Origin: Bacillota bacterium
GTDB lineage: Bacteria > Bacillota > Clostridia > Lachnospirales > Lachnospiraceae
NCBI GenBank assembly: GCA_023428655.1
Contig: JAEYXC010000469.1
Span: 1-5,544, forward strand
Reading direction: 5' to 3'
DNA length: 5,544 bases
Shown here piece by piece: positions 1 through 5,544 of this stretch (within the stretch, counting starts at the first letter, position 1; every line of letters begins with the position of its first letter). The translations under genes and the position numbers were made by a program. The notes beneath the pieces were generated by a model. It did no database searches and was not told where the DNA came from. It worked only from the letters and a program-made list of their open reading frames with translations.

Positions 1-463
1 TACCCCACGGGTCAGTAGCCACATCGAGAGTTACTCTCATTTTTGTATTAATAATCTCTCTGGAGGTTAAGGTCTCATCCAGCTCCAAATCACCGATAAT
101 ATTACGAAGAGTCGTTGCCGTCAGATTCTCAATAGCCATCAGAGGATGCTCGACACCGTAGGTGTACAACTTCGGGTCGGTAATCTGAAAAAACACTACC
201 GTGTCAATCTTCATTGTTACATTATCCTTTGTAATTACCGGCTGGGGCGGAAAATCCACCACCTGCTCCTTCAAAAGTACCCTCTTGGCAACTTTATCAA
301 TCAGCGGCATCTTAACATGTATCCCTACATCCCAGGTTGCCTGATAGCCACCGAGACGTTCCAGAATATAGGCATTGGCCTGCGGAACGATCTTAATACA
401 GGATGCAAGAATAAGTAAGATTAATACTACCAATATAATTACTAATACCTGTCCTAATTCCAT
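1..463 (-). CDS. SPFH/band-7 (stomatin/QmcA-like) membrane protein, N-terminal part; 3' end lies beyond the left edge
   Basis: Seen: an open frame of 154 codons starts at ATG 463-461 and is still open at base 1. Residues 5-22 form one very hydrophobic membrane segment, followed by a band-7 domain start (IVPQANAYILERLGGY, residues 25-40), then KEQVVDFPPQPVITKDNVTM (65-84), VVFFQITDP (89-97), ENLTATTLRNIIGDLELD (112-129) and the ATDPWG turn (149-154). These blocks are hallmarks of the bacterial SPFH proteins that pair with NfeD. Family members are usually about 300 residues, so roughly half is missing. Known of the family: membrane-anchored oligomeric scaffolds of microdomains, linked to membrane protein quality control. 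The start is fixed by a strong AAGGAGGAGG site 6-9 bases upstream. The preceding NfeD stop is one base away, so the two are translated together. Family assignment is very secure; the cellular role is inferred. Confidence 0.95.
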   Translation of the reverse strand, partial: MELGQVLVIILVVLILLILASCIKIVPQANAYILERLGGYQATWDVGIHVKMPLIDKVAKRVLLKEQVVDFPPQPVITKDNVTMKIDTVVFFQITDPKLYTYGVEHPLMAIENLTATTLRNIIGDLELDETLTSREIINTKMRVTLDVATDPWG

Positions 464-464
464 A

Positions 465-905
465 TTATTCCTCCTCCTTATAGATACTTACTATTAATTT
501 TACTCCTGTGATACCATGAATTTTTACCTTGGAGCCTTTCTCAATAATTACTTCCTCCAGGGCTTTTGCTGACCATTCCTGTCCGTCAACAACAACTTGA
601 CCAACAGCATTCATATTATCTATTGTAGCCGTAACCATGGCGATTTTACCGATTACACCCTCATAGTTCGTCTTTGTCCTTTTAGGATTAAAATATCTCA
701 TTACGAAAGGTCTAGTAAAATATAATAGAACCACGGATACCACAAGGAATAGTATTACTTCCAGAAGCAGGCTGTCATAAAACAGGGATACAATAAAGGC
801 AACTAAGGCCCCACCTGCAAACCAAATCGTAGTCAATCCAAGAGTAATTATTTCTATAAATATTAAAACTGCGAGAATAATAAGCCACAAAATCGAATTT
901 GTCAT
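465..905 (-). CDS. NfeD-family membrane protein, short form (three membrane helices plus OB-fold domain)
   Basis: Seen: 146 residues with three hydrophobic segments at about 5-22, 27-42 and 47-64, then a basic linker (NPKRTK, 73-78) and a soluble beta-rich domain at about 81-142. That domain carries GVIGKIAMV, GQVVVDGQEWSA (102-113) and KGSKVKIHGITGVKLIV, the OB-fold pattern of NfeD C-terminal domains. The protein lacks the N-terminal ClpP-like serine protease domain of the long NfeD form, so it is the short type. Known of the family: short NfeD proteins are almost always encoded beside an SPFH/band-7 protein and are thought to bind it and modulate membrane microdomains. Here the SPFH gene follows after a single base. 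The start ATG 905-903 is preceded by AAAGGGGGAA, 5-6 bases away. The gene heads its own unit after a terminator, with a promoter candidate at 938-966. Confidence 0.93.
   Translation of the reverse strand: MTNSILWLIILAVLIFIEIITLGLTTIWFAGGALVAFIVSLFYDSLLLEVILFLVVSVVLLYFTRPFVMRYFNPKRTKTNYEGVIGKIAMVTATIDNMNAVGQVVVDGQEWSAKALEEVIIEKGSKVKIHGITGVKLIVSIYKEEE
470..479 (-). promoter_or_regulatory. Ribosome binding site of the SPFH gene, embedded in the NfeD coding end
   Basis: The minus strand reads AAGGAGGAGG just before the NfeD stop, and the second AGGAGG is 6 bases from the SPFH ATG. The same bases encode the last residues of NfeD (KEEE). Ribosomes finishing NfeD therefore stop on top of the SPFH start, which predicts translational coupling. 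Confidence 0.85.
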
Positions 906-937
906 CTAAATTCCCCCTTTCCGTATCTGTTTCTTCT

Positions 938-966
938 ATTCTACCCGTTTTCCCCATAATCCACAA
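938..966 (-). promoter_or_regulatory. Probable sigma-A promoter of the NfeD-SPFH unit
   Basis: On the minus strand, TTGTGG (966-961) and TAGAAT (943-938) are separated by exactly 17 bases. The -10 matches TATAAT at five of six positions; the -35 keeps only TTG. It lies between the upstream terminator and the NfeD start and predicts a transcript start near 931, leaving a short leader with the ribosome binding site. The weak -35 keeps confidence moderate. Confidence 0.5.
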
Positions 967-1005
967 GAGAAAGGTTTGCTTTTTAATGTTAATTTAATGA
1001 TCTAC

Positions 1006-1034
1006 AAAAAAAGGAGCGTGCTATCTACACGCTC
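1006..1034 (-). terminator. Intrinsic (rho-independent) terminator after the DUF4956 gene
   Basis: The minus-strand transcript reads GAGCGUG (1034-1028), a 7-base loop UAGAUAG, the perfect complement CACGCUC (1020-1014), one C and then seven U residues (1012-1006). It begins 38 bases past the DUF4956 stop. The U-tract is only on this strand, so it ends the VTC-DUF4956 transcript and separates it from NfeD-SPFH. Confidence 0.9.
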
Positions 1035-1072
1035 TTGCATTCTATCCTATGAGATAATATCTATGTAACCTG

Positions 1073-1786
1073 CTATAACTGTTGTTCTCTGCTCTCTTTG
1101 ATGCTGAGTGCAATTCCAAGGTTGCCGTTACGGCACCTCAACGCATCAATAAATTCCTTTTCCGTATCCTCGGACTTAAGAATAATATCATAGCTAAGCT
1201 CAAACAGAGTTCCCATATTACTTGTTTTCACCCTCTGCAGCTGCACATAGCTGGTATATTCTGAGAATATTTGATCAAACACCCCATGATAGTTCAGATC
1301 CTCCGGTATCGTAATGCGAAGTCTCTTCTCCCTCTGTCTGGAAATTCCGAAACCCGACTTTGTCACTAGAACAATCACGGCACTGATGAGAATCGCAACC
1401 ACAGAACCTAAGGTTAGATATCCCAGTCCAACTGCTAACCCCACTGCCATTGTTAAGAATACAAAGGAGATATCCTTGGAATCACCCGGTACACTGCGAA
1501 ACCGCACAATCGTAAAGATTCCTGCCATGGAGAAGGCTCTCGCCAGGTTCCCGCCAATCAATACGATTACAATCGCCACAATCGTCGGCAGAATAATCAG
1601 ACTTAGAACAAAGCTTGCTGAACGATCCCTTCTAGGAGTGGTGAGAAAATATGCACAACTGATTACCGCCCCAAGCAGTAACGATACCGCAATGCATATC
1701 ATAACCGATCTGATGCTGATGGACAAGTCCGAAGTCAAGGACATACCCTCGAATATCGTATCAAACATAGTTTTGGACTCAGACAT
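1073..1786 (-). CDS. DUF4956-family integral membrane protein, partner of the VTC-domain protein
   Basis: Seen: 237 residues. After a short polar N-terminus come about four hydrophobic segments (roughly 26-48, 58-78, 105-124 and 126-143), then a soluble C-terminal domain of about 90 residues. Between helices 2 and 3 lies a conserved-looking stretch, LARAFSMAGIFTIVRFRS (81-98) followed by GDSKDISF (101-108). This arginine-rich loop with a GDSKDI-type motif is the signature by which I recognise DUF4956. Known of the family: function uncharacterised, but members are frequently encoded next to VTC-domain polyphosphate polymerases. Here the VTC gene is immediately upstream (10 bases between stop and start), and the ribosome binding site AGGGGGA overlaps that gene's TAG stop, so the pair is likely translated together. 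Inference: it may anchor the polymerase or move polyphosphate across the membrane, but nothing in the sequence proves transport. Confidence 0.85.
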   Translation of the reverse strand: MSESKTMFDTIFEGMSLTSDLSISIRSVMICIAVSLLLGAVISCAYFLTTPRRDRSASFVLSLIILPTIVAIVIVLIGGNLARAFSMAGIFTIVRFRSVPGDSKDISFVFLTMAVGLAVGLGYLTLGSVVAILISAVIVLVTKSGFGISRQREKRLRITIPEDLNYHGVFDQIFSEYTSYVQLQRVKTSNMGTLFELSYDIILKSEDTEKEFIDALRCRNGNLGIALSIKESREQQL

Positions 1787-1796
1787 ATCTATCCCC

Positions 1797-2558
1797 CTAT
1801 ACGCACTTAATTTTGTTATTCATAAGCTTTGCTATCCCGATATCCCCTTGTCGTAGTGCCTGTTTATACTCCTCACCATACTTCGAGAAAGTGGTCGGAT
1901 AGATTTGATAACTGGATAACAGCTTGGCGAACCAAAGGGGTGCTGCCCCTTTCAGCTTTACCTCCATAATCCACAAGTCCTCCGGTAATAACAGCTCCCC
2001 GTAATTACCTCTTTCCAGACCCAGATCATAACGTCGCGACCTTATGTTTGTGTCAAAGGTTACTCGAAAGCTTGGATCTTCCTTTCCGAACATCGCATTT
2101 CTGTCATAGGAAAGATAAAGGGTCGGAGCTAAGCCCGGATAACGTAGCAGAAAATAGTCCACCTCACTGAGTATTTGCTCCCCCAGCGGCTTTTTCGCTT
2201 TCGGTCTCTGATGCTCCTCTATGTACTGGTAGGCTTCTCCCAGAATGAGAGAAGTACGTCTTTTATTCACCTGACTGTTACACTTCTTCTTAATCTCAAG
2301 ATACACCTTGTCCGATACACTCACAACGCCATAGCTTCGAAGTCTGAGTTTTTCTTTATATGCTGGCTTCTCGATTGATTTTCGAATGATTGCATGATCC
2401 GGTGTATCATAATAGATATTGCATATGGTATAAAAATCACCATTTCGGCTATAGGAATCCGGCTCCATATAATCCTCCAGCCGCGACTTAATTACTCGGT
2501 AGATCTCGTCCGTAATTATGAACTTTTTCTCAGTACGGTTAAATACCTCAATTGCCAT
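1797..2558 (-). CDS. VTC-domain polyphosphate polymerase-like protein
   Basis: Seen: a soluble protein with the basic tunnel-fold motifs of the VTC domain. Numbered from the start chosen here: RTEKKF at 8-13, YYDTPD at 49-54, KEKLRLRSYG at 68-77, LEIKKK at 87-92, KRRTS at 99-103, SYDRNAM at 150-156, FRVTFDTNIRSR at 164-175, IMEVKLKG at 197-204 and TFSKYGEEY at 223-231. The RLR pair, EIKKK, the later arginines, the glutamate of EVK and the lysine of SKYG match in order the substrate- and metal-binding residues of yeast Vtc4, so it should be catalytically competent. Known of the family: synthesis of polyphosphate from nucleotide triphosphate. There is no SPX domain and no membrane segment, so membrane attachment would come from the DUF4956 partner downstream. 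Start: ATG 2558 has GGGAG nine bases upstream. An in-frame ATG at 2567 abuts that same GGGAG and is less likely. Activity and polyphosphate as product are inferred; triphosphatase-type (CYTH-like) chemistry is an alternative. Confidence 0.9.
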   Translation of the reverse strand: MAIEVFNRTEKKFIITDEIYRVIKSRLEDYMEPDSYSRNGDFYTICNIYYDTPDHAIIRKSIEKPAYKEKLRLRSYGVVSVSDKVYLEIKKKCNSQVNKRRTSLILGEAYQYIEEHQRPKAKKPLGEQILSEVDYFLLRYPGLAPTLYLSYDRNAMFGKEDPSFRVTFDTNIRSRRYDLGLERGNYGELLLPEDLWIMEVKLKGAAPLWFAKLLSSYQIYPTTFSKYGEEYKQALRQGDIGIAKLMNNKIKCV

Positions 2559-2567
2559 GACCACCAT

Positions 2568-2572
2568 CTCCC
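2568..2572 (-). promoter_or_regulatory. Ribosome binding site deciding the VTC gene start
   Basis: The minus strand reads GGGAG, then ATGGTGGTC, then ATG. The first ATG (2567) touches the site with no spacer, while the second (2558) is nine bases away, a normal distance. The second is therefore preferred; it shortens the protein by three residues and keeps all motifs. Confidence 0.6.
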
Positions 2573-2649
2573 GAATAATCCGATTCTTTCAGCTATCTGA
2601 TTATAATCGTAGGATACTATTAAAAACGATCCATATACATGCTAAGTGC

Positions 2650-2678
2650 ATTGTAATACTTTTCCTTACTGGTAGCAA
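2650..2678 (-). promoter_or_regulatory. Probable sigma-A promoter of the VTC-DUF4956 operon
   Basis: TTGCTA (2678-2673) and TACAAT (2655-2650) lie on the minus strand with a 17-base spacer, matching consensus at four of six and five of six positions. The transcript would start near 2643, about 85 bases before the VTC ATG. A perfect TATAAT also lies closer, at 2605-2600, but no recognisable -35 or extended -10 accompanies it. I saw no terminator between the methyltransferase gene and this site, so read-through from upstream remains possible. Confidence 0.55.
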
Positions 2679-2724
2679 GCCTTAATCGAGCAGCTTTGTT
2701 ATCAGATATTGCTATCCGTACCGC

Positions 2725-3525
2725 TTAACGCCTTCTCTGTCTCGCTGTCTCATACATTAATATTGCTGCCGCTACGGCTGCATTCAACGATTCCACTCTT
2801 CCCGCCATAGGGATTTTAATTAAGGTATCCGCGAGGTCGGAGGCCTCCTTCGTTAATCCATTGGCCTCATTCCCAATCAAAAGAGCACATCTTTTTCGAA
2901 AGCTCCCCTCGGTATCATAAGGAATCCCCTGAAGATGTGCTGCATATATTTCTATTCCCCAGACTTTCACTTGCGCCAGAACCTCATAAAAGTCTTTGGC
3001 CTGGTAGAAGGGAACACGGTAAATAGACCCCATCGTAGCACGTACTACCTTAGGGTTATAGATATCCACAGAGGAATCACTCAGAATAATACCTGTTACA
3101 CCGGCACCCTCCGCTGTTCGAAGCATTGTTCCCAGATTCCCGGGGTCCCTGATATCCTCTAATAATAACAAGCATGCGTTCGGGTCTGACATTATTCTCT
3201 CCAGAGAATAATGAGCTGCATTTACCATTCCCATAATTCCTTGGGGGGTCTTTGTCTCAGAGACCTCCTTGAATACCGCATCAGTAACGATTTCATAATC
3301 AAGACCATCAAAATAATCCGGCTGATTGCCTATCAGCTCCCGAAAGAGGCTCTCACATACATAGGTTTTCTTAAGGAGATTGTCAGCCCTGGCTTCTTCA
3401 AACATCTTAATACCCTCGATTATGAATACACCCTGCTCTTCTCTTTCCTTCGCCTTCCTCTGCAGTAGGTTCAGATTCTTCACCTGCGCATTACTCATAC
3501 TGCTAATGACTGTCTTCTGTCCCAT
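2725..3525 (-). CDS. SpoU/TrmH-family RNA 2'-O-ribose methyltransferase
   Basis: Seen: 266 residues, normal for the two-domain SpoU type. A substrate-binding N-terminal domain (about 1-105; SNAQVKNL at 11-18, FIIEG at 34-38, TPQGIMGMV at 93-101) precedes a SPOUT knot domain. All three SpoU motifs are intact: motif 1 DIRDPGNLGTMLRTAE (124-139, with the expected catalytic Asn130 and Arg136), motif 2 LLIGNEANGL (215-224) and motif 3 IPMAGRVESLNAAVAAAI (238-255). The knot binds S-adenosylmethionine and the protein acts as a dimer on rRNA or tRNA in the cytoplasm. The target cannot be read from sequence. The shape resembles Bacillus YsgA (RlmP, 23S rRNA A-loop guanosine), with RlmB- or TrmH-type roles as alternatives. 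The start has GAGAGG six bases upstream and an in-frame TAA just before it. It follows prfA by 46 bases and probably shares its transcript. The C-terminus ends in a basic RQRRR tail. Confidence 0.92.
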   Translation of the reverse strand: MGQKTVISSMSNAQVKNLNLLQRKAKEREEQGVFIIEGIKMFEEARADNLLKKTYVCESLFRELIGNQPDYFDGLDYEIVTDAVFKEVSETKTPQGIMGMVNAAHYSLERIMSDPNACLLLLEDIRDPGNLGTMLRTAEGAGVTGIILSDSSVDIYNPKVVRATMGSIYRVPFYQAKDFYEVLAQVKVWGIEIYAAHLQGIPYDTEGSFRKRCALLIGNEANGLTKEASDLADTLIKIPMAGRVESLNAAVAAAILMYETARQRRR

Positions 3526-3571
3526 ATCTAACCTCTCACATATCCTTTATGAAGAAGGCAAGCTTTCTCCT

Positions 3572-4657
3572 TTATGCCTCCTGTAAATTACTTAGCTTAG
3601 CAGCCTGATCAGCCGCAATAAGGCTATCGATCACAAAGTCCAAATCTCCGTCCATTACCTTATCAATCTGGTACATCGTTAAGTTAATTCGATGATCGGT
3701 CACACGTCCTTGCGGGAAATTATAGGTTCTTATTTTCTCTGAGCGGTCACCGGTACCAACCTGACTTTTTCTTGCCTCCGCTTCTGCATTACGGGATTTC
3801 TCCAGCTCTAAATCATACAGCTTCGCACGTAATACGCGAATTGCCTTATCCTTATTCTTCAGCTGGGACTTCTCATCCTGACAGGAGATAACAATGCCTG
3901 TAGGGATATGAGTCAAACGAACCGCTGAGTCAGTGGTATTAACACACTGACCTCCATTACCGGAGGAACGGAAAACATCAAACTTACAATCGTTTAGATC
4001 AAGCTCTACATCAACCTCCTCAGCCTCGGGCATAATGGCAACCGTTGAGGTAGAGGTATGGATACGGCCACCGGATTCTGTGACCGGAACACGCTGTACA
4101 CGGTGTACACCACTCTCATATTTCAGCTTTGAGTATGCACCCTTCCCATTAATCATAAAGATAACTTCCTTATATCCGCCAATCCCATTCTCGTTCATGG
4201 TCATAACATCAATCTTCCAACGGTTACGCTCCGCATACATTACATACATACGATAGAGCTCCGCAGCAAATAAAGCCGCTTCATCACCACCGGCTCCGCC
4301 TCGAATCTCAACGATTACATTTTTTTCATCATTTGGATCCTTCGGTAATAACAGAATCTTCAGCTCTTCCTCCAGCTTAGGTATTCTCTGCTTGCACTCA
4401 TTCAATTCCTCTTTCGCAAGCTCGCGAAGCTCCTCATCACTTTCCTCATCCAACAGTGCAAGACTGTCCTCAATGCTTTTCTGATTCGCCTTATATTCCT
4501 TGTATTTCTCCACGATTTCACTCAGATCAGAATGCTCCTTCCGAAGCTTCTTATAATGATTCTGATCATTCAAGACATCGGGGCTCATCATCTCATCTTC
4601 AATTTCCTGAAAACGAATTAGAAGATCCTCTAACTTATCAAACATAATAATAACCAT
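3572..4657 (-). CDS. prfA: Peptide chain release factor 1 (RF1)
   Basis: Seen: about 361 residues, the usual RF1 length. Counting from the start used here, an acidic helical N-terminal domain covers about 1-105. The RGGAGGDEAALFA segment is at 119-131. PVT (191-193, within HRVQRVPVTESGGRIHTS) is the RF1-type PxT anticodon motif, not the SPF of RF2, and GGQ is at 235-237 within RSSGNGGQCVNTTDSAVR. It recognises UAA and UAG on the ribosome, and GGQ triggers peptidyl-tRNA hydrolysis. The glutamine of GGQ is the substrate of PrmC, encoded just upstream. Compared with the commoner SGAGGQHVNKTDSAVR, this protein has N, C and T substitutions around GGQ, which I believe are ordinary for clostridia. 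Start: three in-frame ATGs exist (4669, 4657, 4645). GAGG is six bases from 4657, whereas family alignment favours MFDKLEDLL at 4645 (357 residues). Only the first few residues are uncertain. Confidence 0.97.
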   Translation of the reverse strand: MVIIMFDKLEDLLIRFQEIEDEMMSPDVLNDQNHYKKLRKEHSDLSEIVEKYKEYKANQKSIEDSLALLDEESDEELRELAKEELNECKQRIPKLEEELKILLLPKDPNDEKNVIVEIRGGAGGDEAALFAAELYRMYVMYAERNRWKIDVMTMNENGIGGYKEVIFMINGKGAYSKLKYESGVHRVQRVPVTESGGRIHTSTSTVAIMPEAEEVDVELDLNDCKFDVFRSSGNGGQCVNTTDSAVRLTHIPTGIVISCQDEKSQLKNKDKAIRVLRAKLYDLELEKSRNAEAEARKSQVGTGDRSEKIRTYNFPQGRVTDHRINLTMYQIDKVMDGDLDFVIDSLIAADQAAKLSNLQEA

Positions 4658-4658
4658 G

Positions 4659-4667
4659 CCTTTCCTC
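4659..4667 (-). promoter_or_regulatory. Ribosome binding site of prfA
   Basis: The minus strand reads GAGGAAAGG. GAGG stands six bases from ATG 4657, while AAAGG is 13 bases from ATG 4645. No good site precedes ATG 4669, whose own first bases overlap this motif. The site therefore rules out 4669 and favours 4657 over 4645, although protein conservation starts at 4645. Confidence 0.5.
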
Positions 4668-4732
4668 ATAGCCTGCCATCCATGTAAATGAAACTAACCG
4701 TTCCCTCATGATGCAGAGCAAAATATTTGCAA

Positions 4733-4756
4733 AGTGAATCCTTAGAACGATTCACT
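4733..4756 (-). other. Perfect 8-bp inverted repeat (RNA hairpin) between prmC and prfA
   Basis: On the minus strand AGTGAATC (4756-4749), an 8-base loop GTTCTAAG and GATTCACT (4740-4733) form a perfect stem. It starts 43 bases past the prmC stop and ends 76 bases before the prfA start. Only three T residues, one of them closing the stem, follow before a GC pair, and the stem is moderate in GC, so it is a poor intrinsic terminator. It could be a weak attenuator, an RNA processing or stability element, or a DNA-binding dyad. The rest of this gap shows no convincing promoter. Confidence 0.55.
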
Positions 4757-4798
4757 AGATATTAACCCAAAAATACAACACTGCTTCCTTAGTGATCC

Positions 4799-5544
4799 TT
4801 ATGTCATTCTTGCTGACACCACACGATCATGTCCACCCAAATCTTTTTTTATCATAATATCGGTAAAGCCTTCCTCAGTTAGGATTTTTTTCACCGCATC
4901 ACCTTGATTATATCCTATTTCATAGAATAACAAACCATCCGGATTCAAATGTCTTTTTGCCTCCTTACTGATGCATCGATAAAATTCTAGTCCGTCCTTA
5001 CTTCCGTCCAGAGCCATTCGTGGTTCATACTCCTTCACCTCCGGCATCAGTTCTTCAATATCGGAGGATGGAATGTAGGGCGGGTTGGATACCAATATAT
5101 CAAAGCTTCCTTCTACATTATCAAAAAGATTACTCTGTATCCATTCTATCCTTACATTATGAGCAAGGGCATTCTTTGTTGCAACCTGTAGTGCCTGCTG
5201 TGATAAATCAACTCCAACTGCACGTTTGAGCCTACGAAGCTTTGCGAGGCTGAGGATGATGCAGCCGGAGCCGGTGCACATATCCAGTACCGTTTTATCT
5301 TCACAGTAATTGAGAACCTCTTCCACTAAAGTCTCCGTATCCTGTCTGGGAATCAGCACATGCTCATTCACCATAAACTCCAGACCCATGAACTCCTGGG
5401 TGCCGATGATATGCTGCAAAGGGATATGATCAGCCCGTTTTTGCAGCAGCTCAAGATAACGGTTCTTTCCATCCTCCTCTGCAAAGTAATCACCCTGCAG
5501 TAATAGATCCGTCCGCTTCAACTTAAATACATGGGCAAGCAGAT
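4799..5544 (-). CDS. prmC: Release factor glutamine N5-methyltransferase PrmC, 5' end lies beyond the right edge
   Basis: Seen: the frame stays open to the right edge with LLAHVFKLKRTDLLL, which is the normal PrmC N-terminal domain, so the true start is outside the window and the TTG at 5521 is not a start. About 248 codons are visible; the family is about 280 residues, so about 30 are missing. After the helical N-domain come VLIPRQDTETLVEEVL (the IPRPDTE-type linker), the S-adenosylmethionine motif VLDMCTGSGCIILSLA, the acidic AVGVDLS strand end and the catalytic NPPY (5086-5075), which holds the glutamine amide. The C-terminus has FYEIGYNQGDAV and the KDLGGHDRVV ending typical of PrmC. It methylates the side-chain amide of the GGQ glutamine in release factors, here encoded by the next gene, prfA, 141 bases downstream. 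The substrate therefore follows the enzyme in what is probably one operon. All catalytic motifs are intact. Confidence 0.96.
   Translation of the reverse strand, partial: LLAHVFKLKRTDLLLQGDYFAEEDGKNRYLELLQKRADHIPLQHIIGTQEFMGLEFMVNEHVLIPRQDTETLVEEVLNYCEDKTVLDMCTGSGCIILSLAKLRRLKRAVGVDLSQQALQVATKNALAHNVRIEWIQSNLFDNVEGSFDILVSNPPYIPSSDIEELMPEVKEYEPRMALDGSKDGLEFYRCISKEAKRHLNPDGLLFYEIGYNQGDAVKKILTEEGFTDIMIKKDLGGHDRVVSARMT

Noticed and set aside
146..418. 90-codon open frame on the plus strand
   Set aside because: It is antisense to the SPFH gene, whose frame carries unmistakable band-7 motifs; the plus-strand product looks random.
394..463. Lipobox-like LASC at the end of the SPFH membrane segment (residues 19-22)
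   Set aside because: A lipoprotein signal needs a basic N-region, but this N-terminus (MELGQ) is acidic, and a single-pass anchor is normal for SPFH proteins. Acylation of the cysteine cannot be excluded.
775..966. Minus-strand open frame overlapping the NfeD start
   Set aside because: It is another frame of the NfeD N-terminal coding region, its ATG falls within the promoter candidate and no ribosome binding site serves it.
944..985. Possible sigma-W (ECF) promoter before NfeD, as some Bacillus SPFH/NfeD operons have
   Set aside because: A GCAAACCTTT stretch resembles a -35, but no CGTA-type -10 occurs at 16-17 bases; the TTGTGG/TAGAAT pair fits better.
1314..1856. 180-codon open frame on the plus strand
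   Set aside because: It lies wholly antisense to the DUF4956 gene and the end of the VTC gene, which have clear family motifs and ribosome binding sites. Its translation has no recognisable domain.
2581..2609. Short inverted repeats before the VTC gene (CGATT/AATCG and others)
   Set aside because: Arms of five to eight bases in AT-rich DNA are expected by chance and several alternatives overlap; no riboswitch or operator pattern is recognisable.

Overview
The window reads as a chromosomal segment of a low-GC Gram-positive bacterium, most likely a clostridium of the Lachnospiraceae type. The evidence is the strong AGGAGG-type ribosome binding sites, AT-rich intergenic DNA, clostridial-looking release factor 1 and SPFH/NfeD proteins, and the prmC-prfA order. 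The taxon is inferred from the character of the proteins, not from a marker gene. All six genes visible lie on the minus strand, so transcription runs from right to left.

Right part (about 5544 to 2725): prmC (5' end cut by the window edge), prfA and a SpoU/TrmH-family RNA 2'-O-methyltransferase. This is a translation module. PrmC methylates the glutamine of the GGQ motif in RF1, which prfA encodes next door, and the third gene very probably modifies rRNA or tRNA. A perfect 8-bp inverted repeat sits in the prmC-prfA gap.

Middle (about 2724 to 1006): a self-contained two-gene unit with a sigma-A-like promoter (2650-2678), a VTC-domain polyphosphate polymerase-like protein, a DUF4956 four-helix membrane protein whose ribosome binding site overlaps the upstream stop, and a clear intrinsic terminator (1006-1034). 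It is the most interesting part of the window: a probable membrane-associated polyphosphate synthesis (and perhaps translocation) pair set between housekeeping genes. The VTC fold and its basic catalytic residues are readable; the job of the DUF4956 partner is unknown.

Left part (about 966 to 1): a second transcription unit with its own promoter candidate (938-966), a short NfeD-family membrane protein and an SPFH/band-7 (stomatin/QmcA-like) protein that runs off the left edge. The two are tightly coupled: one base separates stop and start, and the SPFH ribosome binding site is written in the last codons of the NfeD gene. This is the usual NfeD-SPFH membrane microdomain pair.

No tRNA, rRNA, insertion sequence, CRISPR array or clear pseudogene was seen. 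The three gaps over 100 bases (906-1072, 2559-2724, about 4658-4798) hold the promoters, terminator and hairpin listed here.
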